Made by a program: the position numbers and the translations under genes. This document shows positions 43,456 through 52,558 of a stretch of 64,000 nucleotides of DNA, piece after piece (position 1 is the first letter of the stretch; each line of letters starts with the position of its first letter). The notes under the pieces are model-generated. The model ran no database searches. It had not been told where the DNA came from and saw only the letters and a list, made by a program, of their open reading frames with translations. The DNA is from Bacteroides caccae. GTDB taxonomy: Bacteria; Bacteroidota; Bacteroidia; Bacteroidales; Bacteroidaceae. Where the stretch lies: NCBI RefSeq assembly GCF_002222615.2, contig NZ_CP022412.2, positions 1,116,001-1,180,000 on the forward strand. The letters are read 5' to 3'.

Positions 43456-44442
43456 ATGGAAAGTAATTATTTAGTGAGTGTTATTATACCTGTACATAAT
43501 ACAGCGCCTTATTTACATAAATGTGTGGAGTCTGTACGTAATCAATCCCTAAAGGAAATAGAGATTATTCTTGTTGAGAATATGTCGATAGATAATTCTG
43601 CTGAAATTTGTGATGAATATGCGAAGATTGACTCTCGAATAAAAGTAATCCATCTTCCTATTGCAGGTTTATGTATAGCTCGAAATGCTGGAATAGATGC
43701 TGCGACAGCTCCCTATATTGGGTTTGTAGATAGTGATGATTATATAGGGACTGATATGTTTAAAGATTTGGTTGAAGCAATGACTGAGAATGATGCAGAT
43801 CTAACTTTTTGTAATTATTGTTATGAATATGAGGATGGACATATAGAATTGTTGGCTCCTAACTCTGGAAATAATATTCTTTGTGTAAAAGAAGAATTAC
43901 TTCGGGATTTAATGTGGGAGAGAAAAAGTTGTGCAGTCTGGATAAGACTATTTAAAAGGGAACTGTTTACTTCCTTGAGATTCCCTGAAGGATTTGTCTA
44001 TGAAGATCGTAGAAATATGCCTCGTTGGATTATGATGTGTGATAGAATTGTTTGGGTTGATAAAACTTATTATTATTATGTAGAACGTGCAAATAGTATT
44101 TGCCATACAATCTCCCCAGAGAATCGTTATCATTATATTCTATCTTGTTTTATTTGGTTAGACTTTATACACGAACAAGCATTATTTTCTGGCAGGGAAT
44201 TGGTTGATGTGCAGACTGTGATACTTCGAAATGCTTTGATGCAGTTTAAACAGGCTTTGCAAAGGGTGAGGCCTAAAAACTTTAAAAATGAAATTGATGA
44301 GATACGAAAAGGCTTCAAACATTTATTGACATTTCCTAAAAATGAATTTGATGTTAGAGTCTATAAGCGAATAAGAAACATTGCTTATTATTGGCCAATT
44401 TACTATTGTGTACATTTTGCATTTAAAGAGTTGAAGCAGTAA
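43456..44442 (+). CDS. Glycosyltransferase family 2
   Basis: 328 aa from MESNYLVSVIIP. An upstream ATG (43393) precedes the promoter and is rejected. SVIIPVHNTAPYLHKCVESVRNQS, ILVENMSIDNSAEICDEYA, GLCIARNAGIDAATAPYIGFVDSDD: GT2 core with DSDD metal site. The nucleotide-binding Asp of the usual DDGS is replaced by ENMS, a variation seen in some GT2 enzymes. AT-rich. Confidence 0.88.
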   Translation: MESNYLVSVIIPVHNTAPYLHKCVESVRNQSLKEIEIILVENMSIDNSAEICDEYAKIDSRIKVIHLPIAGLCIARNAGIDAATAPYIGFVDSDDYIGTDMFKDLVEAMTENDADLTFCNYCYEYEDGHIELLAPNSGNNILCVKEELLRDLMWERKSCAVWIRLFKRELFTSLRFPEGFVYEDRRNMPRWIMMCDRIVWVDKTYYYYVERANSICHTISPENRYHYILSCFIWLDFIHEQALFSGRELVDVQTVILRNALMQFKQALQRVRPKNFKNEIDEIRKGFKHLLTFPKNEFDVRVYKRIRNIAYYWPIYYCVHFAFKELKQ

Positions 44443-44492
44443 ATATAGACTGTTTTTTGGAATAATTATAACTTTTGTTTATATATAAATTT

Positions 44493-45227
44493 ATGATACC
44501 TAAAGTCATTCATTATTGTTGGTTGAGCGATGAGCCTTATCCGGATGGGATTCTGGCATGTATATATAGTTGGAAGAAATATCTTCCAGATTATGAGTTT
44601 AAATTGTGGAACTTTAAGTGCTTCGATATTGATTCATCACAATGGGTAAAGACGGCCTTTTATGCAGGTAAGTATGCCTTTGCTTCAGACTATATTCGTG
44701 CATATGCTTTGTATAATTATGGGGGAATTTATTTAGATTGTGACGTAGAAGTCCTAAAATCTTTTGATGATTTGTTGCATTTGCCTTATTTTATAGGAAA
44801 AGAAAAGAGTGAGAGTGTTATTGAAGCTGCTACTATCGGGTTTGAGAAGGGGCATCCATTGATGAAATATTTATTAGATTATTATCAAGATAGACCATTC
44901 TATGTTAAAGGTAACCATGAATATAACTGGGATTTTGATATTCAAGTTATGCCTTTAATTATGCTAAATATAATAAATCAGCATTTTACTTTAAAAGAAA
45001 TTCAGAAAGTTGATGAGTTTGATTTCTCTCCTGAGGTTATATCTATTTTTCCTGTAGACTATTTTAGTCCCAAAACATTTGATACTCGTGAATTGGAAGT
45101 AACTCCGCGAACATATTCTATTCATCATTTCTCAGGTTCTTGGCTCAAAGATTCTAAGAAAAAAATGAGAAAGTTTAAGTGGTATCGTTTTTTGGGATTC
45201 TTTTTTAAGAAATACCGTATGTCATAA
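44493..45227 (+). CDS. GT32-type glycosyltransferase (DXD, capsular polysaccharide synthesis)
   Basis: 244 aa from MIPKVIHYCWLS, the invariant start of GT32/OCH1-like enzymes; an ATG at 44475 is less likely. ASDYIRAYALYNYGGIYLDCDVEVLKSFDDLL contains the D-x-D (DCD) and the GGIYLD block. HHFSGSWL near the C-terminus is also conserved. It transfers a hexose to a surface glycan intermediate. Confidence 0.9.
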   Translation: MIPKVIHYCWLSDEPYPDGILACIYSWKKYLPDYEFKLWNFKCFDIDSSQWVKTAFYAGKYAFASDYIRAYALYNYGGIYLDCDVEVLKSFDDLLHLPYFIGKEKSESVIEAATIGFEKGHPLMKYLLDYYQDRPFYVKGNHEYNWDFDIQVMPLIMLNIINQHFTLKEIQKVDEFDFSPEVISIFPVDYFSPKTFDTRELEVTPRTYSIHHFSGSWLKDSKKKMRKFKWYRFLGFFFKKYRMS

Positions 45228-45271
45228 AAGCGTTTTAAGAAGTTGTAAGATTAAGAAGATAAGTTGTAAAG

Positions 45272-45279
45272 TAATTTTG
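45272..45279 (+). promoter_or_regulatory. -7 box directly before GT8 gene (probable leaderless transcript)
   Basis: TAATTTTG ends 4 nt before ATG 45284, the same distance as at 475/480 and 15735/15740. Confidence 0.55.
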
Positions 45280-45283
45280 TGAT

Positions 45284-46216
45284 ATGAAGAATATAATATG
45301 TGGTATCGATGATCAGTATTGTCAACATTGTGGAGCTATGTTGCTATCTTTATTTGAGTCTAATCCGGGGGCTATTACAATATATGTTTTATCATTAGAA
45401 CTATCAGAGAAAAGCAAAAACTTATTGAAGGAGTTGGTGGATAGTTATCAAAAACAAATTCATTTTATAGATATACCTTCAGAGCTAGTATTAAATTTTC
45501 CAATGAAATCAACCGATTATCCTTCTTTGGCAACTTATTTGCGTTTGTTTATCCCTCAGCTGTTACCTTTTGAAGTTGACAAGGCTTTATATGTTGATTC
45601 AGATATTATTTTTAAAAAAGATATCTCTGCTTTATATGATTCTGATATAACAAATTATGCTTTAGCTGGCATGGAGGATGCTCCAAATCAGAATGCTTTA
45701 AGATTGGGATTTCCAGAATCGGATTTGTACTTTAATGCAGGATTTGTGTTGTTGAATGTGAAATATCTGCGTGATATGGATTTCACGAATAAGGCGATGG
45801 CGTATATTCGTGATTGTCGAGAGAAAATTGTCCTTCATGATCAGGATGTTCTGAATGCATTACTTCATGGGAAAGTACTGTTTGTGCCAATCAAATGGAA
45901 TATGTTGGATTGCTTTTATAGAAAACCACCTTTTATTGCGAAGAAATATATGCGAGAACTGCATGAAAATCTAGACTCTCCAGCGGTGATACATTTTTCT
46001 GGTCCTTTAAAACCTTGGCATCATGGATGCCCGCATCCTTTGAGAAAGGAATACTTTAACTATTCAAGAAAGCTTTCATGGGGATGTCAAAGCCCCGATT
46101 ATTACTATGTTTTTAGCGCTTTTAAGTTTCCTGTTAGTTTGTTTATATGGCTTGGCTGCACTTTGGAGAAAGCCGAGAGACTAGACAGAAAAATCCGTTT
46201 TAAAAAGAAGAGATGA
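45284..46216 (+). CDS. Glycosyltransferase family 8
   Basis: 310 aa. IICGIDDQYCQHCGAMLLSL at the N-terminus, LYVDSDIIFKKDISALY with the D-x-D, FNAGFVLLNVKYLR, LHDQDVLNALLHGK and VIHFSGPLKPWHHGC are the GT8 (LgtC/WaaJ-like) blocks in order. Retaining galactosyl- or glucosyltransferase of LPS outer core or O-glycan. Confidence 0.93.
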   Translation: MKNIICGIDDQYCQHCGAMLLSLFESNPGAITIYVLSLELSEKSKNLLKELVDSYQKQIHFIDIPSELVLNFPMKSTDYPSLATYLRLFIPQLLPFEVDKALYVDSDIIFKKDISALYDSDITNYALAGMEDAPNQNALRLGFPESDLYFNAGFVLLNVKYLRDMDFTNKAMAYIRDCREKIVLHDQDVLNALLHGKVLFVPIKWNMLDCFYRKPPFIAKKYMRELHENLDSPAVIHFSGPLKPWHHGCPHPLRKEYFNYSRKLSWGCQSPDYYYVFSAFKFPVSLFIWLGCTLEKAERLDRKIRFKKKR

Positions 46217-46274
46217 TTTTGTCAAATTTGGTGCGAATTGTTTTATAAAGTAGGATTTGTAAGTTATATTAAGT

Positions 46275-47153
46275 ATGTTGTCAATCATTATATGTTCAAT
46301 TTCTTTAAAATATTTAGAGGCGTTAGAAGCTAATATACGAAAAACAATTGGCATCAGTCATGAAATTATTGCTGTTGATAATCGTGAGAAACGATGGCCG
46401 ATAGCAAAAGTTTATAATTATGGTGCACAAAAAGCTAAGTATCCTTATCTGTTTTTTGTTCATGAGGATGTTAATTTTCATTCTAACGGTTGGGGGGAAG
46501 TAATTGTGAATAAGCTTGCAGAACCAGATTGTGGGGTTATAGGTTTTGGAGGTTCTAAAGTTAAATTATCTAGTTACTCTGGGTGGTATCAGTGCGGTGA
46601 ATGTACGGTTAATTACTTTTATCAGAACCTTCATAATGGGTTGACTGCATTTCGTGCCTCTAATACATATTTAGAACGTTCTTTTGAGGAAGTTATAGTA
46701 TTGGATGGGTTGGGGCTATTTGTTAGGAAAGATGTTTGGAAACAATATCCATTTGATGAAGAACTATTAACAGGATTTCATTGTTATGATATTGATTTTA
46801 CTCTACAAATCGCACATGCTCATTTTAAAAATTATGTGTGTTGTTCAAACCAGGTTCTAATTGAACATTTTTCTATGGGAAGTATGGATGAAAAATGGTT
46901 CTCCGCTACTATTTGTTTACATAAAAAATGGAAATATTTATTACCTATAAAAACTAATGATGTTAATATCTCTGATAAGCGTTTGATGCGTTATGAGGAA
47001 AAAATTTCTTATGATTTTTTACATAGAATTTTAAGAACGAATTGTAGCCGATCAGATAAAAGAAAGGTATTATATGAATTTTGGTCTCGTCCTTTTTCTT
47101 GGAAACATCTTTTACATTGTATTGGTTGCACATTCAAATACTTAAAAAGATAG
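46275..47153 (+). CDS. Glycosyltransferase of the StrF/GT2-like type
   Basis: 292 aa. SIIICSISLKYLEALEANIRKTIG, EIIAVDNREKRWPIAKVYNYGAQKAKYPYLFFVHEDV: a shortened GT-A fold typical of proteins with an StrF-type domain. VLDGLGLFVRKDVWKQYPFDEELLTGFHCYDIDFTLQI supplies the acceptor-side and metal-site region, with HEDV in place of D-x-D. Common in Bacteroides glycan loci. Donor unknown. Confidence 0.82.
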   Translation: MLSIIICSISLKYLEALEANIRKTIGISHEIIAVDNREKRWPIAKVYNYGAQKAKYPYLFFVHEDVNFHSNGWGEVIVNKLAEPDCGVIGFGGSKVKLSSYSGWYQCGECTVNYFYQNLHNGLTAFRASNTYLERSFEEVIVLDGLGLFVRKDVWKQYPFDEELLTGFHCYDIDFTLQIAHAHFKNYVCCSNQVLIEHFSMGSMDEKWFSATICLHKKWKYLLPIKTNDVNISDKRLMRYEEKISYDFLHRILRTNCSRSDKRKVLYEFWSRPFSWKHLLHCIGCTFKYLKR

Positions 47154-47205
47154 TTGCATATTGCATAGGTCTTTTATTGTTTACATTAAATTGAGAAATG
47201 TATTT

Positions 47206-48315
47206 ATGGAAAAAAAACAAATAACAGTAACATCTCCTTTGTTGCCACCACTTGATGAGTTTGTTGAATACTTGCGTGATGTTTGGAATAGGAAGTGGAT
47301 TACTAATAATGGATATTATCATCAAGAACTAGAAAAAGCCCTTTGTACTTATTTAGGTATTGAGTACATTTCTGTTTTTACTAATGGAACACTTCCACTT
47401 ATTGCTGCTTTACAAGCTTTACGTATATCGGGAGAAGTAATTACTACCCCGTATAGTTTTGTAGCTACGACTCATTCTATTTGGTGGAATGGTATTAAGC
47501 CAGTTTTTGTTGATATAGATCCACGAACAGGAAATTTGAATCCGGACTGTATAGAGGCAGCTATCACGCCATATACAACTGCAATTATGCCAGTTCATGT
47601 ATATGGTATGCCTTGTGATACAAAGCGAATACAAAATATTGCGGATAAATATGGATTGAAAGTAATTTATGATGCAGCGCACGCTTTTGGTGTAAAGGTT
47701 GATGGGGAGTCTATTTTGAATGCAGGTGATATCAGTACGCTTAGTTTTCATGCAACTAAGACTTATAATACTATAGAAGGAGGTGCATTAATATGTCATA
47801 GTACTCACATGAAGCAACGGATAGATTATTTAAAGAACTTTGGCTTTGCAGATGAGACGACAATTGTAGCACCTGGTATTAATGCTAAAATGGATGAAAT
47901 CCGTGCTGCATATGGGATTTTAAATTTAAAATATATTGATGCAGCAATTGAATCAAGACATCGGGTTGCACTTCGATATCGTGAAGCTTTATATGATGTT
48001 GAGGGTATTTCATTTTTTGAAGATATTCCAGGTGTGCGGCATAATTATTCTTATTTTCCAATATTTGTAGATGCAAATAAGTATGGAATGTCACGAGATG
48101 AGCTTTATTTTAAAATGAAGGCTGCGAATATATTAGGACGACGTTATTTTTATCCTCTTATAAGCACTTTTTCTACTTATCGAGGGTTACCTTCTGCTTC
48201 TTCTGCAAATTTACCAGTTGCTACACGTATGGCACAAGAGGTTATTTGCTTGCCGATACATCACGAGCTCAGTAATGATGATGTAAATCATGTAATATCC
48301 ATTATTTGTAAATAA
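47206..48315 (+). CDS. DegT/DnrJ/EryC1/StrS sugar aminotransferase
   Basis: 369 aa from MEKKQITVTSP. A TTG-initiated extension from 47161 is rejected. GTLPLIAALQALRISGEVITTPYSF, YDAAHAFGVKVDG, and the PLP-lysine block SFHATKTYNTIEGGAL are present. It aminates a keto-sugar nucleotide to give an amino sugar, for example 3- or 4-amino-dideoxyhexoses. An acetyltransferase gene follows after 2 bp, so the product is probably N-acetylated. No dehydratase or ketoisomerase for the keto-sugar is in the window. Confidence 0.92.
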   Translation: MEKKQITVTSPLLPPLDEFVEYLRDVWNRKWITNNGYYHQELEKALCTYLGIEYISVFTNGTLPLIAALQALRISGEVITTPYSFVATTHSIWWNGIKPVFVDIDPRTGNLNPDCIEAAITPYTTAIMPVHVYGMPCDTKRIQNIADKYGLKVIYDAAHAFGVKVDGESILNAGDISTLSFHATKTYNTIEGGALICHSTHMKQRIDYLKNFGFADETTIVAPGINAKMDEIRAAYGILNLKYIDAAIESRHRVALRYREALYDVEGISFFEDIPGVRHNYSYFPIFVDANKYGMSRDELYFKMKAANILGRRYFYPLISTFSTYRGLPSASSANLPVATRMAQEVICLPIHHELSNDDVNHVISIICK

Positions 48316-48317
48316 TC

Positions 48318-48857
48318 ATGTGTACCTCTTTTTATACAAATGATGAGCTATTGGATTTAGGCTTTCAATGTGTTGGCTCCCACGTACTTATAAGTCGTAA
48401 AGCTTCGCTTTATGGTACCAAAGGAATGCAAATTGGTGATAATGTACGAATAGATGATTTTTGTATTTTGTCAGGTGAGATAACTCTAGGTTCAAATATT
48501 CATATCGGTGCATATTCGGCTCTTTATGGAAGTATGGGGATTGAATTGGAAAATAATACTGGAATTTCTCCACGTTCTACACTTTTTAGTGCAATGGATG
48601 ATTTTGGAGGAGATTTTATGATAGGACCTATTCATCCTCAAAAATTTACACATGTGACTGGAGGGCGGATTTTATTAAAACAGTATTCACAGATAGGAGT
48701 GAATTGTATTGTATTTCCTAATGTTACGCTTGAAGAGGGTAGTGTTGCAGGAGCTATGTCTTTAATAAATAAATCTCTTCCTGCATGGACAATATCCGCT
48801 GGTATACCTGCGCGTGTTATTCGTGAACGTTCTCGAATGTTGTTAAGTTTAAAGTAA
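48318..48857 (+). CDS. Left-handed beta-helix (hexapeptide) acyltransferase
   Basis: 179 aa. Imperfect hexapeptide turns run from GTKGMQIGDNVRIDDFCIL through NVTLEEGSVAGAMSLINK and end ISAGIPARVIRERS, the usual tail of sugar acetyltransferases. Directly follows the DegT aminotransferase gene, so it most likely N-acetylates the amino sugar that enzyme makes. O-acetylation of another sugar is the alternative. Confidence 0.87.
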   Translation: MCTSFYTNDELLDLGFQCVGSHVLISRKASLYGTKGMQIGDNVRIDDFCILSGEITLGSNIHIGAYSALYGSMGIELENNTGISPRSTLFSAMDDFGGDFMIGPIHPQKFTHVTGGRILLKQYSQIGVNCIVFPNVTLEEGSVAGAMSLINKSLPAWTISAGIPARVIRERSRMLLSLK

Positions 48858-48901
48858 TTTTTCTGTTTGGCTATAAACTGGTTTATTAATAATATAATTA
48901 A

Positions 48902-49894
48902 ATGGAAACAATTTTTTCAGATAGTAAAATGGATATAAAACCTTTGGTTTCAGTATGCATGATAACATATAATCAATCTTTGTATATTAAGCAGGCGATT
49001 GAGGGAGTACTTATGCAAGAAACAGATTTTCCATTTGAATTCATTATTAGTGATGATTGTAGTACAGATAGTACACGCAAGATATGTCAATACTACAAAG
49101 AACTGTATCCTGATAAAATAACACTTTTACTTCCTGAAAAGAATTTGGGAATAAGTGATAATTTTTACACTACCTTATTTAGTGCTACAGGAAAATATAT
49201 TGCATTTTGTGAAGGTGATGATTATTGGATTGATTCACATAAACTACAGAAGCAAGTTGCCTATTTGGAAACTCATCCCAACGTAGGTTGCGTGTATACT
49301 GATTTTAATCGATTGTGGCAAGCTAATGGCTTCCTTGAATGCTCTGTATTTCATACTAATTCAAAATGGTTTCCCTTGCATAGCGATTTAGCTACATTTG
49401 TTTGTACTCCCTCATATTTAGCTCCTTGTACATGGATGTTTCGTAAAGAATTGTTAGTTAAACCTTCTTTTGAATCGGTTGATTCAACATTTGTGCTATT
49501 TGCTCATATGCTTTCAAAAACTGATATCTATTTTTTACCTGATACTACAAGCGTATATCGTCTCTTACCAGAGAGTGCTAGTCATTCGAATTCTTTAGAA
49601 AAAACATATATGAGAGTGTCAGGATTGTATACAGCTCAAATGGAATTGGTAAAGTTATATAATCTTCCAATGAATATAAAAGAAGAAATAGATGAGAAGT
49701 ATTATTTAACTTATTTGAGACTTTTGGCTGCTTTTGGAGATAAAGATGTTATAATTGAGATGAGACGGGCATTGCGAGGAAAACGATTGAGCTTTTATCA
49801 ATATTTTCGGTTGCAGGTGGCGCGTACTCAGTTAGGGCGTAAGATAATACGAATACTTTATAAATTCTATTTTCATAAATATCAGCGTCTATGA
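48902..49894 (+). CDS. Glycosyltransferase family 2
   Basis: 330 aa. PLVSVCMITYNQSLYIKQAIEGVLMQ, FIISDDCSTDSTRKI, NLGISDNFYTTLFSATGKYIAFCEGDDYW: the GT2 subgroup with an EGDD(Y/F)W metal site typical of O-antigen and capsule enzymes. ATG 48929 (MDIKPLVSV) is an alternative start. AT-rich. Confidence 0.9.
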   Translation: METIFSDSKMDIKPLVSVCMITYNQSLYIKQAIEGVLMQETDFPFEFIISDDCSTDSTRKICQYYKELYPDKITLLLPEKNLGISDNFYTTLFSATGKYIAFCEGDDYWIDSHKLQKQVAYLETHPNVGCVYTDFNRLWQANGFLECSVFHTNSKWFPLHSDLATFVCTPSYLAPCTWMFRKELLVKPSFESVDSTFVLFAHMLSKTDIYFLPDTTSVYRLLPESASHSNSLEKTYMRVSGLYTAQMELVKLYNLPMNIKEEIDEKYYLTYLRLLAAFGDKDVIIEMRRALRGKRLSFYQYFRLQVARTQLGRKIIRILYKFYFHKYQRL

Positions 49895-49969
49895 GAAGAT
49901 ACTCTTATTGGGATAGCTAACTTATGTTAGATCTGAGGAAGAATCAATTTTTAAACTTTAATGTTTAAT

Positions 49970-51313
49970 TCATTCTAAATCAATTTTATTTGTTTGTATA
50001 ATTTTCATCTGCTTTTTATTACCTGTGTAATAGACAGATATACACGATGTCTCCCAATCTAAATATTCTCCGAATCTCCAAACATATGGGTCTAGCCACC
50101 ATGAGAAGGTTTTTCGTTCATAATTGACTTCACCACTATCTGATTGTATGTAAGTTTTGATTAGGTTTTGGTATTGTATGTAGGTTTGTTTTGACTTAGG
50201 AACAACGTAGGCCATATGTATTATAGTTAATGCAGCAATTATGTTGGAAACTTTTTTAAACCATGAAGAAGAACTTGTTACAAAGGAGCTGATACTTTTT
50301 ATGAAAAGTATAATAGAAAATAATTCTATTCCAAATAATTGCCGTGCATTTCGATAGCCAATGAATAAACTAAAAGCGCAGTTGATAAAGATTATGTAAA
50401 AATAGAATTGATTGTCATAGATAAATTTTCTAAAGATGTGTGTATTGTATTTTTTTTCATATAGTAGCATGCCCCCAAGTAAAAAGAAAAGAATATAGAA
50501 TGCTTTGAGCTGACTAGCCAAGGCAAGACATGTCTCCCAAATAGAAACGTGGTCTAGTAATGCTCGATCACGGGCTGCTGGGGATAGGCATACTAACAAT
50601 GTTCCAATCCAAAAGCCAACCATCATGCTGATTTCTGCCTTTTTTGTTTTTTGTTTTTTATAGTGTAAGCAGTAATTGAGAAATAAGGCTCCAGAGATAC
50701 CTATAACTAATGCTTCATGCGTCCAGCTTGTAATAATGCTAAATAGAAATAAAAATATAGTAGCTGGCCAATGGATATTTTGGGCATGTTTTACTTTGCA
50801 ATAGACGAAAAGAAAAAATAGGCAAAGAAGTGCACTCCAAACATAGTTAATAGCGCATACCATTGGTAAAAGAATATCAGCTGGATGAGGTAATAAGAAC
50901 CATACAGAAGAAATCCCTATCGTCCAATAAGGAAAACTGAATATATTTTTTTTGTTTGATAATCTGATTATTAGCGCTGTGAGTAATAAGAAGAATAATA
51001 CATTAATCCAATTGAACCATTCTTTTCCTAAAATACCTGCGAACCCCTGTTCAATGATATGGGGAATTGTACGCCCATTAACAAAAAAATAATGATTATA
51101 TTGCGAATGTATAATGTCTGATGTTGATAATATCTTCTGCTCAAAGCCTATAAATGTTCCTTCAAAAAAGGATTTAGCTGCCTTTGGTGTTAAAAAAAAA
51201 GAATACAAATAGTCGTCAGATATCCATGGTGTATACAAATTTATTAGATAGAATAGAATACCAACTATCGAGAGAAATAAACTGATTTTTAGCAGTGGTG
51301 TTTTTTTATACAT
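49970..51313 (-). CDS. Polytopic membrane protein (DUF6056-like), possible GT-C partner of GtrB
   Basis: 447 aa with about 10-11 hydrophobic segments. The first extracytoplasmic loop carries YTPWISDDYLYSFF, where the acidic SDDY pair after helix 1 recalls the catalytic acidic motif of GT-C enzymes. This arrangement is seen in DUF6056 proteins of Bacteroides. It lies 5 bp after a GtrB-like gene, the order used by O-antigen glucosylation cassettes, so it may transfer a polyprenyl-phosphate sugar on the outer face. Function inferred. Confidence 0.65.
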   Translation of the reverse strand: MYKKTPLLKISLFLSIVGILFYLINLYTPWISDDYLYSFFLTPKAAKSFFEGTFIGFEQKILSTSDIIHSQYNHYFFVNGRTIPHIIEQGFAGILGKEWFNWINVLFFLLLTALIIRLSNKKNIFSFPYWTIGISSVWFLLPHPADILLPMVCAINYVWSALLCLFFLFVYCKVKHAQNIHWPATIFLFLFSIITSWTHEALVIGISGALFLNYCLHYKKQKTKKAEISMMVGFWIGTLLVCLSPAARDRALLDHVSIWETCLALASQLKAFYILFFLLGGMLLYEKKYNTHIFRKFIYDNQFYFYIIFINCAFSLFIGYRNARQLFGIELFSIILFIKSISSFVTSSSSWFKKVSNIIAALTIIHMAYVVPKSKQTYIQYQNLIKTYIQSDSGEVNYERKTFSWWLDPYVWRFGEYLDWETSCISVYYTGNKKQMKIIQTNKIDLE

Positions 51314-51318
51314 TCTAT

Positions 51319-52254
51319 TTATTGCTTTGTCCCATTATACTCTCTTGCAATGTATGCTGGGCGGTTTTTTGTTTCGTTAAAGATTCGTCCAATATATTCA
51401 CCTATAACACCTAAAGATAGTAGTTGTATTCCTCCTAAAAAGAGAATCGTGACTAATAGTGTTGGAAATCCTTGTACTTTTTCTCCCCAAATTAATGTTT
51501 TTATCATGACAATACACATATAAATAAAAGCGATCAATGATATAATGATTCCAGCAAAAGTCGAAATACGTAAAGGGGCTATGGTAAAAGAAGTTATCCC
51601 TTCCATAGCTAGACTCAGTAGACTGAAGAAGTTGAATGAAGAGTTACCTGCAATGCGATTCTCCTGCTCAAATTTAATTTCTTTTTTACGAAAGCCAATC
51701 CAACAATACATGCCTTTAGTATATCGTTGACTCTCGCGAAGCTTTTTTAGTGCATTGATACAACATCGATCTAATAATCTAAAATCTCCTACATTCGTGA
51801 GAATTTTAATACGTGTAGTTTTTTGCAGCAATTTATAAAACAGTAAAGATAAATGTTTACGTATTAAGCTTTCCTTACCTCGGGTTATACGTTTCGCATA
51901 TACGTCTTCATAACCTTCTTCCCAATATCTTAGCATTTCTGGAATCAGATAAGGAGGATGCTGTAAGTCGGCGTCCATAATAATTACACAATCTCCTGTT
52001 GCGTAATCAAAACCTGCTAGCATTGCGGATTCTTTTCCAAAATTTCGAGATAGATCAACAAAGTTTATTCTATTATCTTGTTGTCTCAAAGATTTTATGA
52101 TTTCTAATGTTTTATCATAACTACCATCATTGATAAATAAAATCTCCCATTCATATTGTGAATGAGTCTCCATCACTTCTTTCATTTTTAAATATAATTC
52201 TGGTAGAGAAAGTTCTTCATTATAGGCTGGTATAAGAACACTGATTTTACTCAT
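51319..52254 (-). CDS. GtrB/DPM1-like polyprenyl-phosphate glycosyltransferase
   Basis: 311 aa. SVLIPAYNEELSLPELYLKM, LFINDGSYDKTLEII, NFGKESAMLAGFDYATGDCVIIMDADLQHPP: a GT2 catalytic domain of the bactoprenol-glucosyltransferase subfamily. Two membrane helices follow at about residues 230-290 (IAPLRISTFAGIIISL and LLVTILFLGGIQLLSLG). It makes undecaprenyl-phosphate-sugar for a membrane GT-C, probably the adjacent DUF6056-like protein. The small flippase GtrA is not seen nearby. Confidence 0.9.
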   Translation of the reverse strand: MSKISVLIPAYNEELSLPELYLKMKEVMETHSQYEWEILFINDGSYDKTLEIIKSLRQQDNRINFVDLSRNFGKESAMLAGFDYATGDCVIIMDADLQHPPYLIPEMLRYWEEGYEDVYAKRITRGKESLIRKHLSLLFYKLLQKTTRIKILTNVGDFRLLDRCCINALKKLRESQRYTKGMYCWIGFRKKEIKFEQENRIAGNSSFNFFSLLSLAMEGITSFTIAPLRISTFAGIIISLIAFIYMCIVMIKTLIWGEKVQGFPTLLVTILFLGGIQLLSLGVIGEYIGRIFNETKNRPAYIAREYNGTKQ

Positions 52255-52287
52255 ATCTTTTTATTTGAAAAGAGGTTGTAGGTATAA

Positions 52288-52295
52288 CAAAAATA
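52288..52295 (-). promoter_or_regulatory. -7 box for gtrB-like gene
   Basis: TATTTTTG on the minus strand, 34 bp before ATG 52254. Confidence 0.5.
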
Positions 52296-52558
52296 GATAC
52301 ATAAACAATATTTGATCGTCTGAGCATACCTGACTTCATGTATCAATATTTAACAGAGGACGTTTGTAGAATGATTTTTTCATAAACATTTTTCTGACGT
52401 TTAGGTATATAATGTTGCAATATTATGAATAATATATTATAAAAACAAGAAAAGCCTGATTAAATATGATAAATAGCTAATAATAACTGAGACTGTTATT
52501 TTCAATTTATTTTTTAAGTTTGAGCATAAAAGGGCCAGTTAATAATTTTAGATTTTCC
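52296..52558. other. AT-rich intergenic boundary between glycan cluster and accessory island
   Basis: Together with 52255-52295 this is a gene-free stretch of 304 bp. Only a weak 6-bp stem (AATAAC/GTTATT at 52482-52500) is seen; no gene, tRNA or integrase site is recognised. Confidence 0.5.

Noticed and set aside
52255..52558. tRNA or attachment site at the border of the accessory island
   Set aside because: No cloverleaf, direct repeat pair or integrase gene is seen, so an integration boundary cannot be supported.
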